Positions 8,361 to 17,191 of a DNA stretch of 64,000 nt are shown piece by piece (position 1 is the stretch's first letter; each line of letters begins with the position of its first letter). This DNA comes from Chryseobacterium pennae (lineage in GTDB: Bacteria; Bacteroidota; Bacteroidia; Flavobacteriales; Weeksellaceae): contig NZ_QNVT01000026.1 in the NCBI RefSeq assembly GCF_003385515.1, forward strand, positions 1 to 64,000. The letters are read 5' to 3'. The translations under genes and the position numbers were made by a program. Below the pieces are notes generated by a model. The model worked only from the letters and a program-made list of their open reading frames with translations, ran no database searches and was not told the origin of the DNA.

Positions 8361-9491
8361 ATGTCAACACTTACATTTGCCGAGAAGATTGCTCAAGCAG
8401 AGAATTTCTTACCGATCAACGGTACAGATTACATTGAGTTTTATGTAGGAAATGCAAAACAGGCGGCCCACTATTACAAAACCGCTTTTGGTTTTCAGTC
8501 TGTAGCATATGCGGGTCCTGAAACAGGAGTAAGAGACCGCGCATCTTATGTGCTTCAACAGGGAAAAATCAGATTGGTACTTACCACAGGGCTTAAATCT
8601 GACTCTTCTATCAGCGAACACGTAAAAAAACATGGTGACGGAGTAAAAATTTTGGCACTTTGGGTAGATGACGCGTATGCAGCATTCGAAGAAACAACTA
8701 AAAGAGGTGGTAAGCCTTATTTAGAGCCTGTAACTTTAACTGATGAGCATGGTGAGGTAAGAATGTCCGGTATCTATACGTACGGAGAAACTGTTCACAT
8801 GTTTATAGAAAGAAAGAATTACAATGGTGCTTTCATGCCAGGGTATGAGAAATGGGAAAGTGCCTACCAACCTGAAGAAGCTGGTTTACTGTATGTAGAT
8901 CACTGCGTAGGAAATGTAGACTGGAACAGAATGGTCCCTACTGTAGAATGGTATGAAAAAGTAATGGGATTTGTGAACATCCTTTCTTTTGACGACAAAC
9001 AGATCAACACAGAATATTCTGCATTGATGTCTAAAGTAATGTCAAACGGAAACGGATATGCAAAATTCCCTATCAACGAACCTGCAGAAGGCAAAAAGAA
9101 ATCTCAGGTAGAAGAATATCTTGATTTCTATGAAGGTGAAGGAGTACAGCACATTGCTGTAGCAACAAAAGACATTATCCATACTGTAACCGAGCTTAAA
9201 AAGCGTGGTGTAGAATTCCTCTCTGCTCCACCAGAAGCTTATTACGACATGGTTCCTCAAAGAGTTGGCCATATTGATGAAGATCTTAAAAAACTTCAGG
9301 ACTTAGGTATACTTATTGATCATGATGAAGAAGGGTATCTATTACAGATCTTTACCAAGCCTGTAGAAGACCGTCCTACTCTATTCTTCGAAATCATTGA
9401 AAGACACGGTGCACAGAGTTTTGGTGCCGGAAACTTCAAAGCATTGTTCGAAGCATTAGAAAGAGAGCAGGAAAGAAGAGGAAATCTTTAA
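8361..9491 (+). CDS. hppD: 4-hydroxyphenylpyruvate dioxygenase
   Basis: This Fe(II) vicinal-oxygen-chelate enzyme turns 4-hydroxyphenylpyruvate into homogentisate, the substrate of HmgA. The protein has 376 residues. The metal ligands are visible as His181 (VDHCVGN), His264 (GVQHIAVAT) and Glu344 (FFEIIERHG). Two VOC halves are present; the N-terminal half (about 17-150) lacks the metal ligands, as usual. The gene is followed by its own hairpin terminator, then by a small secreted protein and fahA. It should work with hmgA and fahA to degrade tyrosine and phenylalanine. Confidence 0.96.
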   Translation: MSTLTFAEKIAQAENFLPINGTDYIEFYVGNAKQAAHYYKTAFGFQSVAYAGPETGVRDRASYVLQQGKIRLVLTTGLKSDSSISEHVKKHGDGVKILALWVDDAYAAFEETTKRGGKPYLEPVTLTDEHGEVRMSGIYTYGETVHMFIERKNYNGAFMPGYEKWESAYQPEEAGLLYVDHCVGNVDWNRMVPTVEWYEKVMGFVNILSFDDKQINTEYSALMSKVMSNGNGYAKFPINEPAEGKKKSQVEEYLDFYEGEGVQHIAVATKDIIHTVTELKKRGVEFLSAPPEAYYDMVPQRVGHIDEDLKKLQDLGILIDHDEEGYLLQIFTKPVEDRPTLFFEIIERHGAQSFGAGNFKALFEALEREQERRGNL

Positions 9492-9510
9492 TTTTACAAT
9501 CAGAAATAGT

Positions 9511-9550
9511 AAGTTTTGTCAGGATGCAAGGTTCTGACAAAACTTTTTTA
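9511..9550 (+). terminator. terminator after hppD
   Basis: AAGTTTTGTCA (9511-9521) pairs perfectly with TGACAAAACTT (9535-9545), followed by TTTTT. It overlaps the region just before the next gene, so that gene may be read by readthrough or its own promoter. Confidence 0.75.
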
Positions 9551-9564
9551 TAAAACACAGCATA

Positions 9565-10026
9565 ATGAGAAAACTTTTAATTGGAATTTTATTCTTTGGA
9601 ACCTTAGGCGTAAAAGCACAATACGGATCACTGAATGCAATTCTGGACAGACTTGAAGCAAGAAGAGGTATCAATCAGAATCTTGAAAAGGTAGATATCA
9701 ACAACAAAAAGTTTGTTTTCATTAAAGATGAAGCAGACCACACAGAAAGAGATTTTATTGTTATTAAAGGAAACAGTGCAACCTATGTAGAGGTTTTTGA
9801 TGATAAAGCCACTGGTGAAAGCAGTTCTAATGTCTTTACCGGCGATATTGTCAGAAAAAAGAACATCGTTTCTTTGCGGGCAGATGTACTTGAAGGTAAA
9901 AAAATCCCGATGCCTGTTACAAAAACGTTATTGCTTACTCAACAGGACAATATCCTCTATCTTATCGATGTCAATACCAGAGACCGATGGATTGATGAAG
10001 CCTCTTACTCAAAAAAGGCAAAATAA
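9565..10026 (+). CDS. small secreted protein of unknown function
   Basis: A 153-residue protein with a clear signal peptide (MRKLLIGILFFGTLGVKA, cleavage after about residue 18). The mature part is mainly beta-strand in pattern and has no cysteine, so it is probably periplasmic. I do not recognise a family. It sits between hppD and fahA on the same strand, 56 bp before fahA. Whether it has a role in tyrosine degradation is unknown; co-transcription is plausible. Confidence 0.75.
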   Translation: MRKLLIGILFFGTLGVKAQYGSLNAILDRLEARRGINQNLEKVDINNKKFVFIKDEADHTERDFIVIKGNSATYVEVFDDKATGESSSNVFTGDIVRKKNIVSLRADVLEGKKIPMPVTKTLLLTQQDNILYLIDVNTRDRWIDEASYSKKAK

Positions 10027-10082
10027 ACATCTTGGGGAACGTTTCTCAGGATGATATTTTAATCTAACTAAAATCTAAACTT

Positions 10083-11330
10083 ATGAAATCATTTGTAGAC
10101 TATTCCTCAAATTCGGATTTTTCTATACATAATATTCCTTTCGGAGTGGCAGTATTCAACAAGGAATACATCGGATGCTGCACAAGAATCGGAGATCAGG
10201 TTATTGATCTTGCTACCCTTTACGACCTTGGCTATTTTGAAGATATTGAAGGCTTAAATGACAATGTTTTTGAAGCCTACACCATCAATGAATTTATTGA
10301 ATTAGGTAAACCAGTTACCAACGCGGTTCGTATCAAAATTCAATCTTTATTACAGGAAGGTTCTGCATTATCAAAAGACCAGAAAACAATTGAAGAGGCT
10401 TTCTATGACCTTGATAAGGTAAAAATGATGATGCCGGTTCACATTCCAAACTATACAGATTTCTACAGTAGCATTGAACATGCTACCAATGTAGGAAAAA
10501 TGCTTCGTGATCCCGCGAATGCATTATTCCCTAACTGGAAACACTTACCGGTAGGTTACCATGGAAGAGCATCCTCAATCGTTGTTTCCGAAACGGAAAT
10601 CAACCGTCCGAAAGGTCAGACGAAACCTGCTGATGCAGACAAACCTGTTTTCGGACCTTGCAAGCAATTGGATTTTGAACTGGAAATGGCTTTCATCATC
10701 AACAGAAATACGGAAATGGGAGAAAGTATTTCTACTCAGGATGCTGAAGATGCAATCTTCGGAATGGTGATCTTCAATGACTGGTCTGCAAGAGATATCC
10801 AGGCATGGGAATATGTTCCTCTAGGGCCATTCCTTGCGAAAAACTTCGGTTCATCTATTTCTCCATGGGTCGTTACCCTTGAAGCTTTAGAACCATTCAG
10901 AACTGGTTCTCCTACACAGGATCCTGAAGTTTTAGAATATTTAAAATTTGAAGGTGATAAAAACTATGATATCAACCTTGAGGTGTATATCCAACCTGAA
11001 AATGGGGAAGAAAACTTAATCTGTGAAAGCAACTATAAGCACATGTACTGGAATATGGCCCAGCAACTGGCTCACCACACCGTAAACGGTTGTAATGTAG
11101 AAGTAGGTGATATGTATGCAAGTGGAACCATCTCAGGAAGTGATCCAAAATCTTTCGGTTCTATGATGGAATTAACCTGGAGAGGGCAGAATCCTTTATC
11201 ATTAAGCAATGGGGAAGAAAGGAAATTCATTGAAGATAATGATACGGTTACCATAAAGGCATGGGCTGAAAAAGAGGGTGTGAGAGTAGGTTTCGGTGAA
11301 GTTACCGGTAAAATTATTCCAACACTTTAA
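10083..11330 (+). CDS. fahA: fumarylacetoacetase
   Basis: This enzyme hydrolyses fumarylacetoacetate to fumarate and acetoacetate, the last step of tyrosine breakdown. The 415-residue length fits the family. An N-terminal SH3-like domain (about 1-120) precedes the catalytic domain. The catalytic histidine is His133 in SIEHATNVG. The metal site is marked by DFELEMAF and NDWSARDIQAWE, and YHGRASS is also present. The product acetoacetate needs CoA activation, which the CoA-transferases at 4.2-7.2 kb may provide. It is followed by an AT-rich FRG gene and then a flavin reductase. Confidence 0.95.
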   Translation: MKSFVDYSSNSDFSIHNIPFGVAVFNKEYIGCCTRIGDQVIDLATLYDLGYFEDIEGLNDNVFEAYTINEFIELGKPVTNAVRIKIQSLLQEGSALSKDQKTIEEAFYDLDKVKMMMPVHIPNYTDFYSSIEHATNVGKMLRDPANALFPNWKHLPVGYHGRASSIVVSETEINRPKGQTKPADADKPVFGPCKQLDFELEMAFIINRNTEMGESISTQDAEDAIFGMVIFNDWSARDIQAWEYVPLGPFLAKNFGSSISPWVVTLEALEPFRTGSPTQDPEVLEYLKFEGDKNYDINLEVYIQPENGEENLICESNYKHMYWNMAQQLAHHTVNGCNVEVGDMYASGTISGSDPKSFGSMMELTWRGQNPLSLSNGEERKFIEDNDTVTIKAWAEKEGVRVGFGEVTGKIIPTL

Positions 11331-11387
11331 AACTAATTGTTTTTATTATTAAATATTAAATCCCTCTAAATTTTATTTTTCAAATAT

Positions 11388-12125
11388 ATGAAGAAGCCTC
11401 TTAGCTTAAAAAATGGTATAAAAGAATTCATATTAGACGATTGGAATGATTTTCATGATCTTATAATATCAGATATTACAAGAAAAAATTATGTTTATCG
11501 TGGACAAAAAGATGAAAAATGGAAATTAGAGCCAACATTACATAGGAATCTAAAATCTTTATCTGAGGACAAATTTATCATACAAAAAACCAAACTGTTA
11601 GAGGCATTTAAAATCTCCTTAAGAGGTAAAACTAATTACTATAAAGATGTAATAAATGATGAAAATGAATTATGGGCTATTGGTCAACACAATTTTCTAC
11701 ATACTCCACTTTTAGATTTTACACTATCTCCATATGTTGCTGCATATTTTGCTTTCTATGAGAAAGAATATGATGGTGAATATAGAATAATATATGCTAT
11801 TTCTCAAAAAAATATTATTGAAAATCATGATGATTCTTTGGAAGTTTTTAAACCTACAACAGATTATAATAACAGATTAATTAATCAAAGTGGTCTTTTT
11901 GTCAATTTTAAATCGAAAGATGATATTGAAACTCTAGTTACAAAAAAATATGCTCTAAATAAGGACGGGAAAATTAAAATGTATAAAATTAAGATCAAAA
12001 ATGACCAAAGAGAAAAATGCTTAATCTCTTTAAATAAAATGAATATCAATCATAATACATTATTCCCGGATTTGTATGGAGCAGCATTATATTGCAATTT
12101 AGGATTACAAATAAATAACTATTAA
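11388..12125 (+). CDS. FRG domain protein
   Basis: A 245-residue soluble protein with an FRG domain: YRGQ at residues 37-40 followed by WKLEPTLHRN, then QHNFLHTPLLDFTLSPYVAA starting near residue 100. FRG proteins occur in mobile and host-conflict contexts and their biochemical activity is unclear to me. The codon use is strongly AT-rich (many AAA, ATA, TTA) compared with fahA and the flavin reductase on either side. It is 57 bp after fahA and 8 bp before the next gene, in the same direction. This looks like a cargo gene inserted into a housekeeping operon. No terminal repeats are visible at its edges. Confidence 0.85.
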   Translation: MKKPLSLKNGIKEFILDDWNDFHDLIISDITRKNYVYRGQKDEKWKLEPTLHRNLKSLSEDKFIIQKTKLLEAFKISLRGKTNYYKDVINDENELWAIGQHNFLHTPLLDFTLSPYVAAYFAFYEKEYDGEYRIIYAISQKNIIENHDDSLEVFKPTTDYNNRLINQSGLFVNFKSKDDIETLVTKKYALNKDGKIKMYKIKIKNDQREKCLISLNKMNINHNTLFPDLYGAALYCNLGLQINNY

Positions 12126-12133
12126 ACAAAAAC

Positions 12134-12955
12134 ATGAAAACAGTAATCCCTTCTGAAATCACCTCCGTACAACTTCAGACCATTATGCAGACTGCCGTTT
12201 CACCGCGTCCTATTGCATTGGCTTCTACGGTGGATAAAGACGGAAACAATAATTTATCTCCATTCAGTTTTTTCAATATGTTCAGTACGGTTCCTCCGAT
12301 TCTGATTTTTTCACCATCGAGGAGGGTGCGTGACAATACAACAAAACATACTCTTGAAAATGTATTGGAAGTACCGGAAGTAGTGATTGGAACAGTCAAT
12401 TTCCCGATTGTACAGCAGATATCTTTAGCTTCTACAGAATATGAAACAGGAATTAATGAGTTTGTAAAGTCTGGACTTACTATGAAAGATGCTGATCTGG
12501 TGAAACCCAAACTGATTGAGGAATGTCCTGTAAACTTTGAATGTAAAGTTTTAGAGGTGAAATCTTTAGGAGACCAAGGTGGAGCAGGAAATCTTGTCAT
12601 CTGTGAGGTTCAGAAAATTCATATCAGAGAAGAATACCTGAATGAAGCGGGAAATCTGGATCAGCAAAAGCTTGATATGGTAGCCCGTTTAGGAAGCAAC
12701 TGGTATTCCAGAAGTAATGAAAACAGTCTTTTTGAAGTTCCAAAACCATTGGTAACAAAAGGAATTGGATTTGATCTTTTGCCGGATGATATCAAATACA
12801 GCAAAGTATTTACAGGAAACGATCTGGGAATGCTTGCTAATGTTGAGGTATTGCCTTTAGGAGAATATCATTCGGATGAGAATATTCATCAGGATGCTCA
12901 AAAATTATTACTGGAAAGTAAAATTGAAGAAGCCTGGAAAATTTTAATCAGATAA
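12134..12955 (+). CDS. flavin reductase family protein (FMN-binding split barrel)
   Basis: A 273-residue protein of the DIM6/NTAB-like flavin reductase family. The N-terminal split-barrel domain (about residues 15-190) contains SPRPIALASTVDKDGNNNLS and PFSFFNMFSTVPP, which form the FMN site in this family. The C-terminal extension is helical. Such proteins often stand next to aromatic degradation genes, as here after fahA, but its substrate is not known. The gene is only 8 bp from the FRG gene and probably belonged to the fahA transcript originally. Confidence 0.85.
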   Translation: MKTVIPSEITSVQLQTIMQTAVSPRPIALASTVDKDGNNNLSPFSFFNMFSTVPPILIFSPSRRVRDNTTKHTLENVLEVPEVVIGTVNFPIVQQISLASTEYETGINEFVKSGLTMKDADLVKPKLIEECPVNFECKVLEVKSLGDQGGAGNLVICEVQKIHIREEYLNEAGNLDQQKLDMVARLGSNWYSRSNENSLFEVPKPLVTKGIGFDLLPDDIKYSKVFTGNDLGMLANVEVLPLGEYHSDENIHQDAQKLLLESKIEEAWKILIR

Positions 12956-12996
12956 TCTGAATGCAGCGTATTCTGAATGCCTGCTAGACAAAGATA

Positions 12997-13060
12997 AAAA
13001 GGCTACCATTCTCACTCCAACAAGTGAGATGATAACAATAAAAAACTTCAGAAGCCTTTT
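12997..13060. other. nested inverted repeats
   Basis: AAAAGGCT (12997-13004) pairs with AGCCTTTT (13053-13060), enclosing a second hairpin CTCACT/AGTGAG (13011-13016 and 13023-13028). It lies between the flavin reductase and the next terminator and could be a small structured RNA end. Confidence 0.4.
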
Positions 13061-13089
13061 AAAATTAGTAAGAAAATAATGCAATATAA

Positions 13090-13124
13090 AATAGGCTGCC
13101 TCACTTTTGAGACAGCCTATTTTG
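13090..13124. terminator. bidirectional terminator
   Basis: A 14-bp stem with one mismatch (AATAGGCTGCCTCA, 13090-13103, with 13108-13121) and a 4-nt loop lies between the convergent flavin reductase and lipoprotein genes. Confidence 0.88.
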
Positions 13125-13153
13125 TATTTTTAATAGGTTAATAGCCTTAATTT

Positions 13154-13669
13154 TTATTTTGATTTTAAAGCATCTGTTACTGTGATTTTTCCCTTTTCTG
13201 CAAAGTCTGTTACTTTACTATTTTTATCAATGGAAACGTTCAGGTTATCATTTTTAGAATCATAATACATGTAGGTAGCATATCCCGGGCAATCGTGTTG
13301 TTTACATCCGTGAAGTTTATAAATCCCGTTATCAGATACGATAGGTCCTTCTACATCGAAGTTTTTTACCATTTCATCATATTCTTTTCCAACGAGCTTT
13401 TTCACTCTTTCGGCAAAGCTTTTATCTTCAAATAATTTAATATCATGGGGGTACTTTCCTTCATTTTTGGTAATTGCTTCAATGGTAGCAGCTGTAGAAG
13501 GGACTGCAGCAGTTACTGAATCTGTCTTTGGAGCCACAGTAGAATCATTTGTCATTACTGTAGCCAGTGTGTCTGTACTTACAGAAGACTGGATTGGAGT
13601 TTCTTTTTTACAGGAAACAACAGCTCCCAATAATAGCAATGCAATACTGCCTGTAATAACTTGTTTCAT
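13154..13669 (-). CDS. hypothetical lipoprotein
   Basis: A 171-residue protein with a lipoprotein signal: hydrophobic core, then VVSCKKE, with the acylated cysteine at about residue 20. A Ser/Thr/Ala-rich linker follows (about residues 25-65). The globular part contains a CKQHDC pair and ends in DKNSKVTDFAEKGKITVTD. I do not recognise a family. It is probably anchored in the outer or inner membrane facing the periplasm. A decayed copy of its C terminus lies just upstream at 13720-13832. Confidence 0.8.
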   Translation of the reverse strand: MKQVITGSIALLLLGAVVSCKKETPIQSSVSTDTLATVMTNDSTVAPKTDSVTAAVPSTAATIEAITKNEGKYPHDIKLFEDKSFAERVKKLVGKEYDEMVKNFDVEGPIVSDNGIYKLHGCKQHDCPGYATYMYYDSKNDNLNVSIDKNSKVTDFAEKGKITVTDALKSK

Positions 13670-13719
13670 AATAATATTTAGTATGGTGGTTAATATAATA
13701 CAACGTAATTTTAGCCGTT

Positions 13720-13832
13720 TTATTTTAGATTCTTTCCTGTATTCAACACTTCCAAAACGGTAATTTTCCTTTTTCTATAAACTCATTGATCTTTCCATCT
13801 TCAATCAGAACAAAGAACTGTGCCGAAAAATA
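13720..13832 (-). pseudogene. decayed paralogue fragment of the lipoprotein
   Basis: On the minus strand one frame reads VLIEDGKINEFIEKGK and, after a one-base shift, another reads ITVLEVLNTGKNLK and stops. Joined, KINEFIEKGK + ITVLEVL aligns with KVTDFAEKGKITVTDAL at the end of the adjacent lipoprotein (10 identities in 17 positions by eye). I read it as the frameshifted 3' end of a tandem duplicate. No start codon or signal peptide remains in frame. Confidence 0.5.
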
Positions 13833-13852
13833 TCAATCTTTTCATCAGACCT

Positions 13853-14695
13853 CTATTTTATGTTTTTATTTAAAAAATCAATGCACTTTTTTGTTACCGT
13901 ATACAGATCCTTTGGCAAATCGGGATCTGTCCAGGGTTCTTTTGCTCCAAAGGTATGATTTCCGTTTTCAATAAGAAAAAGCTCTGAATTCGGATTAAGA
14001 ATATGAAGATGTTCTGCATGCTTTGCATTTACAGCTTCGTCTTCTGTTCCATGGATAATCAGCATATAAGCCTTAGCCATTTCCGCAGCCCGTTCTACAT
14101 CAAAACGGTGTATATTCTGTTCATAATCTTCATAAAACTGATAGTAATGGGGCATTTCCTGATTTGTACGACCATTCAGGGCATAATAAACGCCTTCCTT
14201 TTTCCAGTTTTCAAAAGAATCACCTGTTGGAAAGCGGTCTAGCGTATCTACACTAGCCAGCGTAATCAATCCGTTGATCCTTTCGTCTTCAAAAGTTTTG
14301 ATAATAGAGATGCCTCCTCCCCTGCTGTGTCCTATCAGGATTACTTTTTCATGATCTACATGCGGGTCCTGGATAAAATGGTCGATAACAACCCCCAAAT
14401 CAGACAGTTCTTTTGTATAATTATTATTTCCAAAAGCCTCAAGATCAGCAAAATCATGAGGGGCATCTACCGTTGTTCCGTTATGGGAAAAATTAAATTT
14501 CACAAAGAAAAAACCGGCCTGGGCAAACATTTCAGCCATTAAATCCCATGCTCCCCAGTCTTTATAGCCTTTATACCCATGCACAAAAATGACCAGAGGC
14601 AGTTTTTTTTGAGTGTCATTATAAAAAGCATCAGCAAGAAAACCTTTTGTTTCCTTATTTTCTAAATAAATATTCTTTTCACTAATCAAATTCAT
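13853..14695 (-). CDS. alpha/beta hydrolase
   Basis: A 280-residue cytoplasmic protein of the alpha/beta hydrolase fold, resembling dienelactone hydrolase or acyl-peptidase-like esterases. The oxyanion motif is VHGYKG (about 39-44). The nucleophile elbow is GHSRGG with Ser124. The acid is probably the Asp in GTEDEAV and the histidine is in GNHTF near residue 250. No signal peptide is present. The substrate cannot be told. Its 3' end is next to the lipoprotein remnant. Confidence 0.88.
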   Translation of the reverse strand: MNLISEKNIYLENKETKGFLADAFYNDTQKKLPLVIFVHGYKGYKDWGAWDLMAEMFAQAGFFFVKFNFSHNGTTVDAPHDFADLEAFGNNNYTKELSDLGVVIDHFIQDPHVDHEKVILIGHSRGGGISIIKTFEDERINGLITLASVDTLDRFPTGDSFENWKKEGVYYALNGRTNQEMPHYYQFYEDYEQNIHRFDVERAAEMAKAYMLIIHGTEDEAVNAKHAEHLHILNPNSELFLIENGNHTFGAKEPWTDPDLPKDLYTVTKKCIDFLNKNIK

Positions 14696-14756
14696 AAAAT
14701 AATTGGCTTTTATTCAATATTCTTTATATTTAGAATACTAATTTTAATTGAAATTT

Positions 14757-16010
14757 ATGAAAAAAACTCTACTCTTTTTATTTTTAATTGCGTTTTCTGA
14801 CATCTTTAGTCAGACCAGCAAAAAAGTCTTCTTTATTGGGAATAGTTATACCTATTTTAACGACTTACCCACTTTAATCCAAGATATTGCCCAATCTACA
14901 GGGGATATTCTGGAACACCAAAGCCAGACTCCCGGAGGTTCAACTCTTCAACAGCATGTTAACAGTACTACAGTAACAACTCTCATGCAGGGAAATTGGG
15001 ACTATGTGGTATTACAGGAACAAAGCCAGCTTCCTTCTTTTACAGATCAGCAGGTGCAAAACTTAGTGTATCCTTATGCAGCCCAGCTTTCAGATCTTAT
15101 TAAAAGTACAAACGGGTGTGGCAATGTTATTTTCTATATGACATGGGGACGTAAAAACGGAGATGATTCCCGTTGTAATGTACAGCCTTCAGTTTGTACT
15201 TATGAGGGAATGGATGATTTGATTTCTCAACATTATATTGAAATGGCAAAAATGAATGAAGCCTTATTGTCTCCCGTAGGTAAAGTTTGGCGGACAATCA
15301 GACAGCTGGATCCGGCAATGGAGCTTTATGATCAGGACAAATCACATCCCAGCTATATAGGCTCAATGGCAGCAGCATATACATTTTATGCAGTTATATT
15401 TAAAAAAGACCCTACCCTTGCTCCTTATAACGGAAACCTTACTGCAGCAGAAGCACAGTTCATCAAAAATACGGTAAAGGATGTTGTTTATGATTCAATG
15501 GATACCTGGAATATCCCTTCCAATGATGTATACAGCAGATTCAAATATGAATTCACAGGAGGCTTTACAGTAAAGTTTACCAACAAATCTAAAAATGCAA
15601 CAACCTATTTATGGGATTTTGGAGACGGAAAAACTTCTACCCTGGAGAATCCTGAGCACACATATTCTGCTCAAGGAAATTACAATGTACAGCTTACAAC
15701 CAATGCCTGTGGAGGCAATAGTACCAAAACCAAACTATTAACCCTCGGCAGCCTTAGTACAAAAGAAACAGACATAGAAGATCCTGCTCAGATCTATCCT
15801 AATCCAACACAAAACTTTATTACTATTATCACCAGAAAGAAAGCAGAGATCCTTTCTCTTACTGATGCCAGCGGAAGAATGGTATCTTATCTTCTGAATA
15901 CAACAGATTCAGGATATACTGTACAGCTCCATCATTTATCTGCCGGAGTTTATTTTTTAAAGTATAAAACAGGAGAAAAAGAATTCACTAAAAAAATTAT
16001 TAAAAAATAA
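14757..16010 (+). CDS. T9SS-exported SGNH hydrolase with PKD domain
   Basis: A 417-residue secreted protein. I start it at the ATG of MKKTLLF (14757) and not at the TTG three codons earlier, because a normal signal peptide begins there. An SGNH/GDSL-like hydrolase domain (about 23-250) carries VFFIGNSYTY and a late SHPS motif, matching the DUF4886-like group. A PKD domain (about 260-340) contains YLWDFGDGKTSTLENPEHTY. The C-terminal 70 residues are a type A T9SS sorting domain (IYPNPTQNF, GVYFLKY). It is probably released to the surface or medium as a carbohydrate esterase. It is divergent from the alpha/beta hydrolase. Confidence 0.9.
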   Translation: MKKTLLFLFLIAFSDIFSQTSKKVFFIGNSYTYFNDLPTLIQDIAQSTGDILEHQSQTPGGSTLQQHVNSTTVTTLMQGNWDYVVLQEQSQLPSFTDQQVQNLVYPYAAQLSDLIKSTNGCGNVIFYMTWGRKNGDDSRCNVQPSVCTYEGMDDLISQHYIEMAKMNEALLSPVGKVWRTIRQLDPAMELYDQDKSHPSYIGSMAAAYTFYAVIFKKDPTLAPYNGNLTAAEAQFIKNTVKDVVYDSMDTWNIPSNDVYSRFKYEFTGGFTVKFTNKSKNATTYLWDFGDGKTSTLENPEHTYSAQGNYNVQLTTNACGGNSTKTKLLTLGSLSTKETDIEDPAQIYPNPTQNFITIITRKKAEILSLTDASGRMVSYLLNTTDSGYTVQLHHLSAGVYFLKYKTGEKEFTKKIIKK

Positions 16011-16025
16011 CCTTATTTTTGCTTC

Positions 16026-16799
16026 ATGCAGAATTTAAGAACAGTAACTGTAATGCGTTACATTCTGCCATTAAGAGAGGGAGGTTCACTTCCTGCTCTG
16101 GCAGAAGCTGATGATGATTTTAAATATGTCTTAAAATTCCGTGGCGCCGGTCATGGAGTTAAAATGCTCATCTCCGAATTTATAGGAGGAAGGATTACAG
16201 AGGCTTTAGGATTAAAGATTCCTGAGCTGGTTTTTGTAAATCTTGATGCAGACTTCGGCAGGACGGAAGCTGATGAAGAGATACAGGATCTGCTCAAGTT
16301 TTCTGAGGGGCTTAATCTCGGTTTACATTATCTCTCCGGCTCTATCACCTATGATCCCGGAGTAAGTGTTGACCCGCTTCTGGCCTCAAAGATCGTTTGG
16401 CTGGATGCATTTATTACCAATATAGACCGTACCTATAAGAACGCAAATATGCTGATGTGGCATAAGGAACTCTGGATCATTGATAACGGAGCTTCGTTCT
16501 ATTTCCACCATTCATGGCAGAATTTTGATGCGGCAGCAAAGACTCCGTTCAAATATGTGAAAGACCATGTTCTTCTTACCAAAGCCAAAATGCTGGATGA
16601 AGCGGATCAGTTTGCACATGAGGTCCTGAATGAAACACTTTTCAGGGATATTGTCAATGCTATTCCTGAGGACTGGTTACATTGGAATGATGCCGATGAA
16701 ACTCCTGATGAGATCCGTGAAATTTATTTTCAGTTCATGAAAACCCGACTGGAAAATTCTCAAATCTTTTTAAACGAAGCTAAAAATGCAAGAGGATAA
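16026..16799 (+). CDS. HipA-like protein kinase (HipA_2 type)
   Basis: A 257-residue protein with a HipA-like Ser/Thr kinase core. Lys37 in VLKFRG is the likely ATP-binding lysine. The catalytic loop is NIDRTYKNAN (Asp134, Asn139/141) and the metal-binding motif is IDNGASF (Asp153). All key residues are present, so it should be active. It is shorter than HipA toxins and lacks the HipB-like partner of classical hipBA. The stop overlaps the next gene, a DUF3037 protein, by 14 bp; the pair is recurrent in bacteria to my knowledge and undescribed in function. Confidence 0.85.
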   Translation: MQNLRTVTVMRYILPLREGGSLPALAEADDDFKYVLKFRGAGHGVKMLISEFIGGRITEALGLKIPELVFVNLDADFGRTEADEEIQDLLKFSEGLNLGLHYLSGSITYDPGVSVDPLLASKIVWLDAFITNIDRTYKNANMLMWHKELWIIDNGASFYFHHSWQNFDAAAKTPFKYVKDHVLLTKAKMLDEADQFAHEVLNETLFRDIVNAIPEDWLHWNDADETPDEIREIYFQFMKTRLENSQIFLNEAKNARG

Positions 16800-17169
16800 A
16801 ATATACGAATACGCGGTAATACGCTTGGTACCAAAGGTTGAAAGAGAAGAGTTTTTCAATATCGGACTGGTGATGTTTTCTAAAAAGGAAAAATTCATAC
16901 GGGTAGAATTCTATTTATGTCCTGATAAGTTCAAGCTGATGCACAGCAAACTGGATTATGATGATGTCATCCAAAACCTTGAAAGTTTTCAGAAAATAGC
17001 TAATGGCGATAAAGAGGGCGGACCTATTGCTCTGTTTGATATTCCTGAACGTTTCCGATGGCTGACTGCTGTAAGAAGTGCTGTTGTACAAACTTCAAGA
17101 CCTCATCCGGGGAAATCTAAAGACTTAAATACTACTTTTGGTAAACTTTTTGAGGAGTTAGTAAAATAA
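16786..17169 (+). CDS. DUF3037 protein
   Basis: A 127-residue soluble protein matching the DUF3037 pattern: YEYAVIRLVPKVEREEFFNIG at the N terminus, then FRWLTAVRSAVVQTSRPHPG near residue 85-110. It is encoded by overlap with the HipA-like kinase, so the two are translationally coupled. It may be a regulator, substrate or antidote of the kinase; none of these is shown by the sequence. No DNA-binding motif is evident. Confidence 0.85.
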   Translation: MQEDKIYEYAVIRLVPKVEREEFFNIGLVMFSKKEKFIRVEFYLCPDKFKLMHSKLDYDDVIQNLESFQKIANGDKEGGPIALFDIPERFRWLTAVRSAVVQTSRPHPGKSKDLNTTFGKLFEELVK

Positions 17170-17191
17170 CATACTTCTTAAAAAAGTTCTT

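Noticed and set aside
13467..13763. 98-aa plus-strand frame over the lipoprotein
   Set aside because: Antisense to a clear lipoprotein with signal peptide.
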